A stretch of 64,000 nucleotides of DNA, taken from positions 186,001 to 250,000 of the forward strand of contig JADCAS010000011.1 in assembly GCA_020401865.1 (NCBI GenBank). The letters are read 5' to 3'. The notes under the pieces are model-generated. The model saw only the letters and a program-made list of their open reading frames with translations. It did not search any database and was not told the origin of the DNA. Each line of letters begins with the position of its first letter. Position 1 is the first letter of the stretch. Positions 56,590 to 64,000 of the stretch are shown here, one piece after another. The position numbers and the translations under genes were made by a program. Source of the stretch: Phenylobacterium sp. (GTDB lineage Bacteria; Pseudomonadota; Alphaproteobacteria; Caulobacterales; Caulobacteraceae).

Positions 56590-58668
56590 ATGAAGACCCG
56601 CTTCCGATCCTTGGTCGAGGCCTCGCGCCTCCTCGTTTCCGTCCTCGCCCTCACAGGCGCCCCCGGCCTCGCCCGGGCGGAAGACCCTTTCCAGTGGCTG
56701 GAGGAGATCGAGTCTCCCCGGTCTCTGGACTGGGTCGCACGGCAGAACGTCCGGACCGCCGGCGTTCTGGAGGCCGATCCCCGGTACGCCGCCTTCCTCG
56801 GTGAGGCCCGGGCCATCTTCACCGCCCCGGACAGGATCGCCTGGCCAGGACTTCGGGGCGGGGCCGTAGACAACCTCTGGCAGGACGCCGGGCGGGTGCA
56901 GGGCGTCTGGCGCACAACGAACGAGGCCGCCTACAGGGCGGGCCGGCCGGAGTGGACGACCCTTCTGGACCTCGACGCCCTGTCAAAGGCGGAGGGCCGC
57001 AACTGGATCTTCAAGGGCGCGATCTGCCTTCCGCCCGCCGCGACCCGGTGCCTGGTGCGGCTGTCCGATGGCGGCGGCGATGCCGTGGAGATCCGGGAGT
57101 TCGATGTCGCCAGCCGCGCCTTCCTGAAGGACGGCTTCGGCTTCCCGGCCTTCAAGCTCACCGTCGACTGGCTCGACGCCGATACCCTGGTCGTCGCCAG
57201 GGACTGGTCGGCGGGTGACGTGACAGCCTCGGGCTACCCCTATGTCATCCGTACGGTAAACCGGCGCGGAGAGACCCGGGAGGTATTCCGGGGGCGAGCC
57301 TCGGATGTCGGCGCGTCCGCCAGCGTCCTGCGCAGCGAGGACGGGCGCAGCCTGGGCCTGGTGATCGACCGGGCCGTAGAGTTCTTCAGGTCCGAATTCA
57401 GCCTCTGGCGGGACGGCAAACTGATCCGCCTGCCCCTGCCGCTCCAGGCGACCTACCAGGGCTCCGCGCAGGGCCGGATGATCTTCACCATCAAGGAAGA
57501 CTGGAAGGGCTTCCGTGCAGGTTCAGTGATCGCCCTGCACCGGGACGATCCGGGCCGGGCGCCCGAGCTCGTCTTCGCCCCCGGCCCCCGGCAGGCGGTG
57601 CAGGATGTGCGCGTCACGGCGGGCCTGGTGACGATCAACCTGCTCGACGAGGTCAAGGGCGCCGTCGAGGTGTTCGACATGGCGCGCGGTCGATGGACGT
57701 CAGAGCGCCTCGCCCTGCCAAAGGACGCCACCTTCGAGATCGTCGCTGCGAGCGAGACGGACGACGTGCTGATGGTCTCCGCCGAGGGCTTCCTCGAGCC
57801 GCCCTCGCTCTGGCGCGTCGACGCCGCCACCGGCGAGACGACGCGGATCGCCGCCCTGCCGCCACGCTTCTCGGCGGACGGGGCGTCCATCGCCCAGTAT
57901 TGGGCGACGTCCAGCGACGGGACCCGGATTCCCTACTTCGTGGTGTCGCCAAAGGGCGCGCGCAGGGACGGCTCCACCCCCACCCTGATGTACGGGTACG
58001 GCGGCTTCGAGATCGCCAAGCCGCCGATCTACCTTCCGGAGATGGGCAGGCTCTGGCTTGAGCGGGGCGGCGCCTATGTGATCGCCAACATCCGCGGTGG
58101 TGGCGAGTTTGGCCCCCCCTGGCACCAGTCGGTCCTGCGCGAGAAGCGGCAGCTGGCCTTCGACGACTTCGCCGCCGTCGCCCGGGATCTGACGGCCCGC
58201 GGCCTGACTTCGCCACGCCGCCTGGGCATCTACGGGCGGTCAAACGGCGGGGTCCTGACCACGGTCTCCATGACCCAGCACCCGGAACTCTGGAACGCCG
58301 TGGTGGTCGAGAGCCCGCTGGTGGACATGCTGCGCTATCACAAGCTCTCGGCTGGGGCGTCCTGGGTGGGCGAGTATGGCGACCCGGACAACCCGACCGA
58401 CGCCGCCTTCATCGCCCGCTACTCGGCCTACCAGAACCTCAAGCCGGGGGTCGCCTATCCCGAGGCCTACATCACCACCAACACCCGTGACGACCGGGTT
58501 CACCCCGGTCACGCCCGCAAGTTCGCGGCGCGCCTGGAAGCGCTTGGGGTTCCCTACCTGTATTACGAGCAGACCCTGGGCGGACACTCGAACGACTCAG
58601 ATCCGGAGCTGAACGCCCGTCGCTGGGCGCGGCACTACGTCTATCTCGCCCAGCGGCTGATGGACTGA
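56590..58668 (+). CDS. Prolyl oligopeptidase family (S9) serine peptidase
   Basis: A 692-residue secreted peptidase. A signal peptide (LLVSVLALTGAPGLARAE) is followed by DPFQWLEEIESPRSLDWV, typical of the family, and a beta-propeller region. The catalytic domain shows YGYGGFEIAKPP, IRGGGEFGPPWHQ and the nucleophile GIYGRSNGGVLTT (Ser near residue 554), Asp in TNTRDDRVHPGHA (near residue 635) and His in GGHSNDSDPE near residue 670. Periplasmic location and no operon partner suggest a scavenging role. It converges on oxyR with no gap. Confidence 0.93.
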   Translation: MKTRFRSLVEASRLLVSVLALTGAPGLARAEDPFQWLEEIESPRSLDWVARQNVRTAGVLEADPRYAAFLGEARAIFTAPDRIAWPGLRGGAVDNLWQDAGRVQGVWRTTNEAAYRAGRPEWTTLLDLDALSKAEGRNWIFKGAICLPPAATRCLVRLSDGGGDAVEIREFDVASRAFLKDGFGFPAFKLTVDWLDADTLVVARDWSAGDVTASGYPYVIRTVNRRGETREVFRGRASDVGASASVLRSEDGRSLGLVIDRAVEFFRSEFSLWRDGKLIRLPLPLQATYQGSAQGRMIFTIKEDWKGFRAGSVIALHRDDPGRAPELVFAPGPRQAVQDVRVTAGLVTINLLDEVKGAVEVFDMARGRWTSERLALPKDATFEIVAASETDDVLMVSAEGFLEPPSLWRVDAATGETTRIAALPPRFSADGASIAQYWATSSDGTRIPYFVVSPKGARRDGSTPTLMYGYGGFEIAKPPIYLPEMGRLWLERGGAYVIANIRGGGEFGPPWHQSVLREKRQLAFDDFAAVARDLTARGLTSPRRLGIYGRSNGGVLTTVSMTQHPELWNAVVVESPLVDMLRYHKLSAGASWVGEYGDPDNPTDAAFIARYSAYQNLKPGVAYPEAYITTNTRDDRVHPGHARKFAARLEALGVPYLYYEQTLGGHSNDSDPELNARRWARHYVYLAQRLMD

Positions 58669-59565
58669 TCAGGCCTGGCGCAGGGTCTCGGCCAGGAGCC
58701 GGCCCTCGGCGCCCCGGATCGAGCCGGACCGCCAGGCCACGACGATCTCCCGGCTCGGGTTGGCGGCCTGGAGGGGGCGGATTTCGATGGAGGTCCCGTC
58801 CGTGAGCCCGGCGGAGACCGCCATGGAGGGCAGGAAGGTCACCCCCAGTCCGGATCCCACCATCTGCACGAGGGTCGGGAGGGATGTGGCGGCGAAGGTC
58901 GCCTCGGCGTCGGTCTGGCGGGGCGGACGCAGGCCGCAGGCGGCCAGGGCGTGGTCGCGCAGGCAGTGTCCATCCTCGAGGAGGATCAGGTCCTCATCCT
59001 GGAGCTCGGACGGGCGCATCCGGTCCCGGTCCGCCTGGGGATGGCCAGGGGGCAGGGCGGCCAGGATCTCGTCCTGGGCCACGTGAGCGCTGTCCAGGCC
59101 GTTCATGTCGAAGGGCAGGGCAATGAGGGCGGCGTCGAGGTGACCCGACTTCAGGGCCGAGATCAGCCTCTGGGTCAGGTCCTCTCGGAGGTAGAGCCTG
59201 AGGTCGGGGAACCGGCTCCGCAGGAGAGGCAGGGCCCGCGGTAACAGGAAGGGAGCGATGGTCGGGATCACGCCGAGGCGGAACCGGCCCGTCAGCGGCT
59301 GCCCGGCGCTGCGGGCGGCCTGGACCAGTTCATCGGCCTCATTCAGGATGACCCGCGCCTTGGCGAGGGCCGCGGCGCCGACGTCGGTCAGGATCAGGCC
59401 CGAGCGGGCCCGGTCGACCACCGGCGCGCCCAGGATTTTCTCCAGCTCCTGGATGCCGGCCGACAGGGTCGGCTGAGTGACGTGCGCGGCCTCGGCGGCC
59501 TTGCCGAAGCCGCCGTGCTCGACCAGGAGCTTCAGGTACTGCAGTTGCCTCAGGGTGGGGAGCAT
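58669..59565 (-). CDS. oxyR: Hydrogen peroxide-sensing LysR regulator OxyR
   Basis: A 298-residue LysR-type regulator. The N-terminal helix-turn-helix is FGKAAEAAHVTQPTLSAGIQ (near residue 20). In the sensor domain DGHCLRDHALAACG near residue 200 has two cysteines nine residues apart, the same spacing as the disulfide-forming Cys199 and Cys208 of E. coli OxyR, so peroxide sensing is likely. No catalase or peroxiredoxin gene is nearby; its targets must lie elsewhere. Confidence 0.92.
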   Translation of the reverse strand: MLPTLRQLQYLKLLVEHGGFGKAAEAAHVTQPTLSAGIQELEKILGAPVVDRARSGLILTDVGAAALAKARVILNEADELVQAARSAGQPLTGRFRLGVIPTIAPFLLPRALPLLRSRFPDLRLYLREDLTQRLISALKSGHLDAALIALPFDMNGLDSAHVAQDEILAALPPGHPQADRDRMRPSELQDEDLILLEDGHCLRDHALAACGLRPPRQTDAEATFAATSLPTLVQMVGSGLGVTFLPSMAVSAGLTDGTSIEIRPLQAANPSREIVVAWRSGSIRGAEGRLLAETLRQA

Positions 59566-59600
59566 GGTCCCCCGACTTCCACAGGCCCCTGCCGCAAGTC

Positions 59601-59640
59601 AAACGAAAGCGGCGCGGCCCCCGACCGGGAACCGCGCCGC
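59601..59640 (-). terminator. Terminator after the phasin gene
   Basis: A 9-bp stem (59609-59617 with 59632-59640) with a smaller inner CCC/GGG pair. On the minus strand it is followed by TTTCGTTT, so it ends the phasin transcript before oxyR. Confidence 0.65.
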
Positions 59641-59673
59641 CGATATATCGGAAGGGCCCTCAGGGCCTCCGGG

Positions 59674-60099
59674 TCAACGACCCGACTGCAGGCTCTCCAC
59701 CGCCGCGGTCATGCGGGCGCTGAAGGGCTGGTAGGCGTCGCGGAACAGGGCCGTCATGAGCTCGGTGGTCTTGCCCATCTGAGTCACGCAGGCCTCCATG
59801 TGGGTCTTGGCCAGGTCGGTCTGAACCTCGATGAAGTCCTGGACGCTGCGCACGCCGGCGAGGGACTGGACGGCGGCGGTCTGGCGCTCGACGGCGGCCT
59901 TGGAGAAGGCGACGGTTTCCGCGCCGAGGGCCTCGGCGCCCTTGGCGGTGGCGGTCACCGAGGCGATGACGGCCTCCATGTTCTTGCGGGAATGGGCGGT
60001 CAGGTCGTTCAGGCCGGACATGCTCTTCTCCATGGCGTCACGGAGGGCTTCATTGCCAGCGTTGGCGATTTTGTCGGCGGCGGTCTTGGCGGCGGCCAT
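59674..60099 (-). CDS. Phasin family protein
   Basis: A 141-residue, almost wholly helical, Ala-rich protein of the phasin family, which coats polyhydroxyalkanoate granules. Family features are LNDLTAHSRKNMEAVIAS near residue 28, VQDFIEVQTDLAKTHMEACV near residue 84 and LFRDAYQPFSARMTAA near the end. The ATG at 60099 has AGGA upstream and gives the usual length; an upstream open frame adds 15 unlikely residues. A PhaR-like operator lies in its promoter. It has its own terminator. Confidence 0.88.
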   Translation of the reverse strand: MAAAKTAADKIANAGNEALRDAMEKSMSGLNDLTAHSRKNMEAVIASVTATAKGAEALGAETVAFSKAAVERQTAAVQSLAGVRSVQDFIEVQTDLAKTHMEACVTQMGKTTELMTALFRDAYQPFSARMTAAVESLQSGR

Positions 60100-60164
60100 G
60101 GCGGCGTTCCTGTCGATGGGGCCCTGCGGGCGAAAGCCGCACAAGGGTGGTTAAGCTGCGATGC

Positions 60165-60213
60165 GGTATCTCATGCTGCACTGCAGCAGTCAAGCGGATT
60201 GTGCGCTGCAGCA
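60165..60213 (-). promoter_or_regulatory. Phasin promoter with PhaR-type operator
   Basis: On the minus strand TTGACT (60188-60193) and GATACC (60165-60170) are 17 bases apart. The spacer holds the palindrome TGCTGCACTGCAGCA (60174-60188), which contains CTGC-N3-GCAG, the site known for the PHA-sensing repressor PhaR. A second palindrome GCTGCAGC (60205-60212) lies just upstream. The arrangement fits repression until PHA granules titrate PhaR. Confidence 0.65.
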
Positions 60214-60331
60214 TAAACAGGCTGTGAAGCCCGGTCGGGCGAAATTTACTTTCCTGCAAGGCGGTGCGGTCTAGTATGGCCGCTCAACCTGAAACCCGCC
60301 GGCCGCGCCGGAGACGCCAGGGACGCCTGAC

Positions 60332-61642
60332 TTGCCGACAGCCGCTCGACGTCCTTCCCTCCTGAGCCGGATCGCCGTCCTTGCGGCCGCCCTCTCCGCC
60401 AGCCTTTGCGTCCTGGCTGCAGGCGGTCCGGCTTCAGCGGCGCCAACCCCGCCCTTCCCCGAGATGCGCTACGCCGCCGTGGTCGTGGACGCCGAGACGG
60501 GCGAGGTCCTCTTCTCCCGGCGGGGGGACAGTCTTCGTTACCCGGCCTCCATCACCAAGGTCATGACCCTCTATCTGACCTTCGAGGCCCTTTCGACGGG
60601 ACGCATCTCGCTGGAGGACCGGGTGGTGATTTCCGCCCGGGCCGCCGCCCAGAGCCCGACCAAGCTGGGCCTGCCGGTCGGCGCCAGCCTGAGCGTGTCA
60701 GAGGCCATGCAGGCCCTCGCGGTCAAGTCAGCCAATGACATCGCCGTCGCCCTGGCCGAGAAGCTAGGAGAGGGCAGTGAGCGCCGCTTCGCCGCCATGA
60801 TGACCCTCAGGGCCCGCGAGCTCGGCATGGTCAACACCCATTTCGTGAACGCCTCCGGCCTCCCCGACAGCCGCCAGGTTAGCAGCGCCCGGGACCTCGC
60901 CATCCTCTCACGGGCCGTGCTGAGGGACTTCCCCCAGCACTACAGCCTGTTCAGCCAGCCCTCCTTCACCTTCCAGGGCCGCAAGATGAACAACCACAAC
61001 GGCCTCCTGTGGCGGATGCCGGGGACGGACGGGCTGAAGACCGGCTTCACCAGCGCCTCCGGCTACAACCTCGCGGCCTCGGGCGTCCAGGGGAACCGTC
61101 GCCTGATCGCGGTCGTCCTCGGGGGGCCTTCCAATGCCCGCCGCAACGCCAAGATGGAAAGCCTGCTGCTCACCGGCTTCGACCTCGCCGCCCGGCGCGA
61201 CCGGGGCGAGCGGGTCCAGTTCGCCCAGGCCAGCTTCGAGAGCGAGCCGGCGCCGGTCACCCTGATGGCCCAGGTCCGGTCGGACACCGAAGCCCTGGCG
61301 CCGGATCGCGTCGTCCTGACCAGCGCCCCGGCGCCGCGGAACCTTTCCGGGTTCGAGATCGTCGATCCGGCCTCCAGCGGCCTCCGGCAGGCGGGGCGGC
61401 CGGAGTCCGGCCGCTGGTCGGTCCAGGTGGGCGCCTTCAAGTCCCAGGAACTCGCCCGCAAGCAGGCCGCCATCGTCCAAAAGCTCGCCCCCGCCCACTT
61501 CAGCGCCCAAGGACGTGCAGAGCGGGCCGGAACCTCCTGGCGCACGCGGTTTGCAGGCTACACCGAGACCTCGGCGCGAGCGGCGTGCAAGGCTCTCAAG
61601 AGCCGTGGCCAACCCTGCATGGTCCTCCCGCCCGCCGCCTGA
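60332..61642 (+). CDS. D-alanyl-D-alanine carboxypeptidase with SPOR domain
   Basis: A 436-residue penicillin-binding protein of the DacA type (peptidase S11) that trims the terminal D-Ala of peptidoglycan. After a signal peptide (IAVLAAALSASLCVLAAGGP) come the three active-site motifs: S-x-x-K in PASITKVMTLYL (near residue 71), S-x-N in VKSANDIAVAL (near residue 131) and K-T-G in DGLKTGFTSASGYN near residue 234. The last 75 residues (RWSVQVGAFKSQELARKQAA onward) are a SPOR domain that binds denuded septal glycan, pointing to the division site. The start is TTG at 60332. Confidence 0.93.
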   Translation: MPTAARRPSLLSRIAVLAAALSASLCVLAAGGPASAAPTPPFPEMRYAAVVVDAETGEVLFSRRGDSLRYPASITKVMTLYLTFEALSTGRISLEDRVVISARAAAQSPTKLGLPVGASLSVSEAMQALAVKSANDIAVALAEKLGEGSERRFAAMMTLRARELGMVNTHFVNASGLPDSRQVSSARDLAILSRAVLRDFPQHYSLFSQPSFTFQGRKMNNHNGLLWRMPGTDGLKTGFTSASGYNLAASGVQGNRRLIAVVLGGPSNARRNAKMESLLLTGFDLAARRDRGERVQFAQASFESEPAPVTLMAQVRSDTEALAPDRVVLTSAPAPRNLSGFEIVDPASSGLRQAGRPESGRWSVQVGAFKSQELARKQAAIVQKLAPAHFSAQGRAERAGTSWRTRFAGYTETSARAACKALKSRGQPCMVLPPAA

Positions 61643-61660
61643 GGGCCGAAGGCGAAGCCG

Positions 61661-62089
61661 CTACTCGCCTCGGGTCGCGATAGCCGCGGTGGCGACAAGC
61701 TCCCCGAGCAGGGCCAGCGTCGCCTGGCCGGGTCCGTCGAAGGGGTCCAGCTCCACCCGCTTGAAGTATTTCAGCAGCAGGGAGGGGTTCACCCGGGGAA
61801 TGGAGACATGCCCCATGCTCCAGTTGCCGAATCGCCGCTCGGTGATCTCCTCGTAGGAAAGGAGGCGGACCTGCTTGTGCCGGTCGTCCCTGACGATGGC
61901 GTTGAAGATCTCGCAGACCTCGTCACGCCCACCTTCCAGGAGCTGGATGAAGAGGTCGTCGGCGACGCACAATAGGCCAGTGATCCCCTGCCGCGGATTG
62001 TTCCGCCGGCACTGTTCGAGGATGCCGTCGAGCAGCGCGCCGTTCATGGGCTGGACGGGGCGGCTGGCGTAGAGACAGCGCACGAGCAT
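61661..62089 (-). CDS. BLUF-domain blue-light photoreceptor
   Basis: A 142-residue short BLUF protein binding FAD. All key residues have AppA-like spacing: Tyr7 (LVRCLYASRP), Asn31 (RRNNPRQGITG), Gln49 (FIQLLEG), Trp90 and Met92 (FGNWSMG). About 40 C-terminal residues form the capping helices; there is no output domain, so signalling must go through a partner protein. It begins 5 bases after folE ends and is probably co-transcribed with it. Confidence 0.93.
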   Translation of the reverse strand: MLVRCLYASRPVQPMNGALLDGILEQCRRNNPRQGITGLLCVADDLFIQLLEGGRDEVCEIFNAIVRDDRHKQVRLLSYEEITERRFGNWSMGHVSIPRVNPSLLLKYFKRVELDPFDGPGQATLALLGELVATAAIATRGE

Positions 62090-62094
62090 GGGAA

Positions 62095-62796
62095 TCAGGT
62101 CCTGTTCTTGATGAGGGAGAGGAATTCGGCCCGCAGGGTGTGGTCCTTGAGGAAGGAGCCGCGCATGACCGAGTTGATCATCATCGTCTCGCTGTCCTTC
62201 ACCCCCCGCCAGTGCATGCAGAAGTGATCGGCCTCCATGACGACGGCGAGGCCGTCAGGTCGGACCTTTTCCATCAGGAGGTCCGCCAGCTGGGTGATCG
62301 CCTCCTCCTGGATCTGCGGCCGCGACATGACCCACTCGGCCAGGCGCGAGTACTTGGACAGGCCGATCAGGTTGGAGTGCTCATTCGGCATCAGGCCGAT
62401 CCAAAGCCGGCCCATGATCGGGCAGAAGTGATGGCTGCAGGCGCTGCGGACCGTGATCGGGCCGACGATCATCAGCTCGTTCAGGGATGAGGCGTTGGGG
62501 AACTCCGTCACCGACGGAGCCTCGGTGTAGCGGCCGCGGAAGACCTCGGTGACGTACATCTTGGCGACGCGCTTGGCGGTGTCCTGGGTGTTGTGATCGG
62601 CCTCGGTATCGATCACCAGGCTCTTCAGCACCTCGCGGAACTTTCCCTCCACCTCGGACAGCAGGTCGTCGATCTCCCCTTCGCGGATGTAGGCCGAGAT
62701 ATTGTCGTTGGCGAAAAACCGCTTCCGGGCCTTCTTGATGCGGGCGCGGATGCGGGCGGAGACGGGCTCCTGTTCGGGGTCTGACGGAGGCTTCAC
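62095..62796 (-). CDS. folE: GTP cyclohydrolase I
   Basis: A 233-residue enzyme opening the pathway from GTP to tetrahydrofolate. The zinc and active-site residues are in VRSACSHHFCPIMGRLWIG (near residue 117) and EADHFCMHWRGVKD near residue 189. The end MRGSFLKDHTLRAEFLSL is typical. The N-terminal 40 residues are basic and variable. GTG start at 62796. Its partner is the BLUF gene directly downstream. Confidence 0.97.
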   Translation of the reverse strand: MKPPSDPEQEPVSARIRARIKKARKRFFANDNISAYIREGEIDDLLSEVEGKFREVLKSLVIDTEADHNTQDTAKRVAKMYVTEVFRGRYTEAPSVTEFPNASSLNELMIVGPITVRSACSHHFCPIMGRLWIGLMPNEHSNLIGLSKYSRLAEWVMSRPQIQEEAITQLADLLMEKVRPDGLAVVMEADHFCMHWRGVKDSETMMINSVMRGSFLKDHTLRAEFLSLIKNRT

Positions 62797-62825
62797 GTTA
62801 GGCTCGCACGGGTTGCTGGTGGCCG

Positions 62826-62850
62826 GGGTCAGGCCCGACAGGCCTGACCC
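62826..62850. other. Perfect 10-bp hairpin between the J-domain gene and folE
   Basis: GGGTCAGGCC (62826-62835) and GGCCTGACCC (62841-62850) enclose loop CGACA. No T tract follows on either strand. It may be a factor-dependent terminator, a leader structure of folE, or an operator-like site. Confidence 0.45.
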
Positions 62851-62913
62851 TACACCGGAAGGATCGGGCCTGTCGCGTGAATGTCCCCAGGGAGCATCCT
62901 TCGCATTCGGGGT

Positions 62914-63348
62914 TCATCCTTCCAGCAGCCGGTCCCGGGCGGCGTTGAGGTGGGCGGCGAGGCCGTCCGTGCCGCCAGCGTCGGGGTGGGTCCGTCGGAT
63001 CAGCCGGGCGTGGGCCTCCAGGATGTCCTCCCGGCTGGCGTCCGGCCCGACGCCCAGGACCGAGCGCGCCTCGTTCAGGCTCATGGCCTCCGGCGTCGGT
63101 GGGGAGGGTGCAGGACCGGGCCGCGGCGCCGGCGACCGGGCGAGGCCGGCCAGGGCCAGGCCCGCCGACAGAAGCATGAGACCCAGAATCCATCCGCCCC
63201 GAATGACGCTCAGTATCCCCGCCACCAGCGCGGTGAGGGCCAGGCCGCCGGCGATCAGTCGCCACTCCCGTCGCGGCGCCTTCAGGCCGCCCCGACCCGC
63301 CCAGACGAGCAAGGCGACGGCAGCGGCGGCGATCAGCAGCCAGGTCAC
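62914..63348 (-). CDS. Membrane-anchored J-domain protein
   Basis: A 144-residue protein with two or three N-terminal hydrophobic helices (WLLIAAAAVALLVWAGRGG, LIAGGLALTALVAGILSVI and GWILGLMLLSAGLALAGLA), a Pro-rich linker, and a C-terminal J domain (LNEARSVLGVGPDASREDIL near residue 89) with the HPD tripeptide in RRTHPDAGG near residue 119. This layout is like Tim14/Pam18-type co-chaperones that recruit DnaK at membranes. GTG start sharing one base with the mipZ stop, so it is coupled to mipZ. Confidence 0.9.
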   Translation of the reverse strand: MTWLLIAAAAVALLVWAGRGGLKAPRREWRLIAGGLALTALVAGILSVIRGGWILGLMLLSAGLALAGLARSPAPRPGPAPSPPTPEAMSLNEARSVLGVGPDASREDILEAHARLIRRTHPDAGGTDGLAAHLNAARDRLLEG

Positions 63349-64000
63349 TATTGGGCGGCCAGCTGGGCGCCGTCCGACGTCAGGCCCAGGAAGCCCATCA
63401 GGTCGCGCAGTTCCTGACGGGCGGCGACGTGCTGCAGGCTCATGGACACGGGTCGGATGGATGCGGACAGGTCGGCGATGGTCAGGCCGAAAGGGAAGAG
63501 CTCTCGGTAGATGACGCGATCGCGGAGGCCAGGACCCACCCGGAAGCCGGCCCTGCGGGACAGGGCCTGGACCCGCTCGTCCACCCGTCGGCGGTTGCGG
63601 GCGTCGGCGGGGGCGAGGCGGTTGCGAAGCACCACCCAGTCGATGGAGCGCGCCGAGGAAAGGGCCCGGTCCTTGCGGCTGTTCCAGACCGTCTCGGAGT
63701 ACAGGCTCGGCCGCTTCAGCTCGAGGGTCACGGGATCCACGACCCCCAGGGTGTCGAAATCCACGAAGCTGTCATTCATGGGGGTGACGATCAGGTCCGC
63801 CCGGGCATGGGCGGCGCGGCTGAGGACGGTGTCGGCGCCGGGTGTATCCACGACGATGAGGTCGCAGCCCGAAAGGGTTTCGAAGGCGGCGTCCAGTCGT
63901 TCGCGGGCCTCGTCCTCAGGCGCTTGGGCGATGGCGGCGTCGAATCTCACCATCTGGGGCATGGGCGCCTCCGCGCCGTGGGCGGCCAGCCAGGCGGCGC
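63348..64000 (-). CDS. mipZ: Division-plane positioning ATPase MipZ (C-terminal part, cut by window edge)
   Basis: The last 217 residues of MipZ, a ParA-like ATPase that forms gradients from the ParB-bound poles and blocks FtsZ assembly away from midcell. CDLIVVDTPGADTVLSRAAH is the Walker B region, and TPMNDSFVDFDTLGVVDP and SIDWVVLRNRLAPADARN match MipZ more than plain ParA, as does RDRVIYRELFPFGLTIADL. The N-terminal Walker A lies beyond the right edge. MipZ is limited to alphaproteobacteria without MinCD. Confidence 0.95.
   Translation of the reverse strand, partial: AAWLAAHGAEAPMPQMVRFDAAIAQAPEDEARERLDAAFETLSGCDLIVVDTPGADTVLSRAAHARADLIVTPMNDSFVDFDTLGVVDPVTLELKRPSLYSETVWNSRKDRALSSARSIDWVVLRNRLAPADARNRRRVDERVQALSRRAGFRVGPGLRDRVIYRELFPFGLTIADLSASIRPVSMSLQHVAARQELRDLMGFLGLTSDGAQLAAQ

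Overview
The window is a gene-dense, high-GC stretch of ordinary bacterial chromosome with 68 protein-coding genes (two cut by the window ends), two tRNA genes, no rRNA, no insertion sequence, no CRISPR array and no recognisable phage. Gene content and order point to an alphaproteobacterium of the Caulobacteraceae (Caulobacter/Phenylobacterium type). The evidence is a MipZ division-plane ATPase at the right edge, the trpF-trpB-trpA-accD-folC and aroA-cmk-rpsA-ihfB blocks, lptC-lptA-lptB with rpoN-hpf-ptsN, dapF-mtaB-ftsY-ispZ, alpha-type addB-addA, and promoters of the TTGAC / GCTA type known from Caulobacter. The assignment is inference from content; no search was run.

Layout. 1-6 kb: sdhC-sdhD-sdhA (left end cut) behind zapE, then an AmpD-like amidase with an SH3 domain, a RES-Xre toxin-antitoxin pair and mmsA. 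6-16 kb: a tightly overlapping plus-strand operon of acyltransferase, tsaE, amgK, murU, addB and addA, followed by trxA. It combines tRNA t6A synthesis, recycling of cell-wall MurNAc to UDP-MurNAc, and double-strand-break repair. 16-18 kb: one TonB-dependent receptor. 18-28 kb: a long minus-strand block for folate, malonyl-CoA, tryptophan and shikimate synthesis plus ribosomal protein S1, IHF-beta, Cmk and MscL. 28-32 kb: a FYDLN acidic protein, tRNA-Ala(GGC), and two glycosyltransferase genes that look like accessory content. 32-41 kb: hsp20-DUF1150 facing the minus-strand block lptC-lptA-lptB / sulfatase / lipoprotein hydrolase / rpoN / hpf / ptsN, with rnd and tRNA-Leu(CAG) upstream. 41-46 kb: an NDUFA9-like protein, uppP, thpR, a BAX-inhibitor-1 protein, DUF2794 and DUF1223. 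46-52 kb: acnA diverging from the cytochrome c maturation cluster ccmA-ccmB-(Spy-like)-ccmC-ccmD-ccmG. 52-57 kb: MarR, ispZ, ftsY, mtaB, dapF. 57-64 kb: an S9 peptidase, OxyR, a phasin, a SPOR-containing D,D-carboxypeptidase, folE with a BLUF photoreceptor gene, a J-domain membrane protein and mipZ (right end cut).

No obviously new multi-gene defence or biosynthetic system is visible. The observations most worth checking are the following. A CTGC-N3-GCAG palindrome sits exactly in the -35/-10 spacer of the phasin promoter, which predicts PhaR repression. A BLUF blue-light receptor gene lies 5 nt behind folE. A sulfatase and a lipoprotein hydrolase lie between lptB and rpoN. A periplasmic LTXXQ/Spy-like gene interrupts the ccm operon. 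The RES-Xre locus carries an inverted repeat over its promoter. An 85-nt nested hairpin lies in the 222-bp gap between DUF2794 and DUF1223.

No stretch longer than 300 bases is without a gene. The largest gaps (2285-2496, 44781-45002, 60100-60331) are covered by the regulatory entries or findings, or held nothing I could call.
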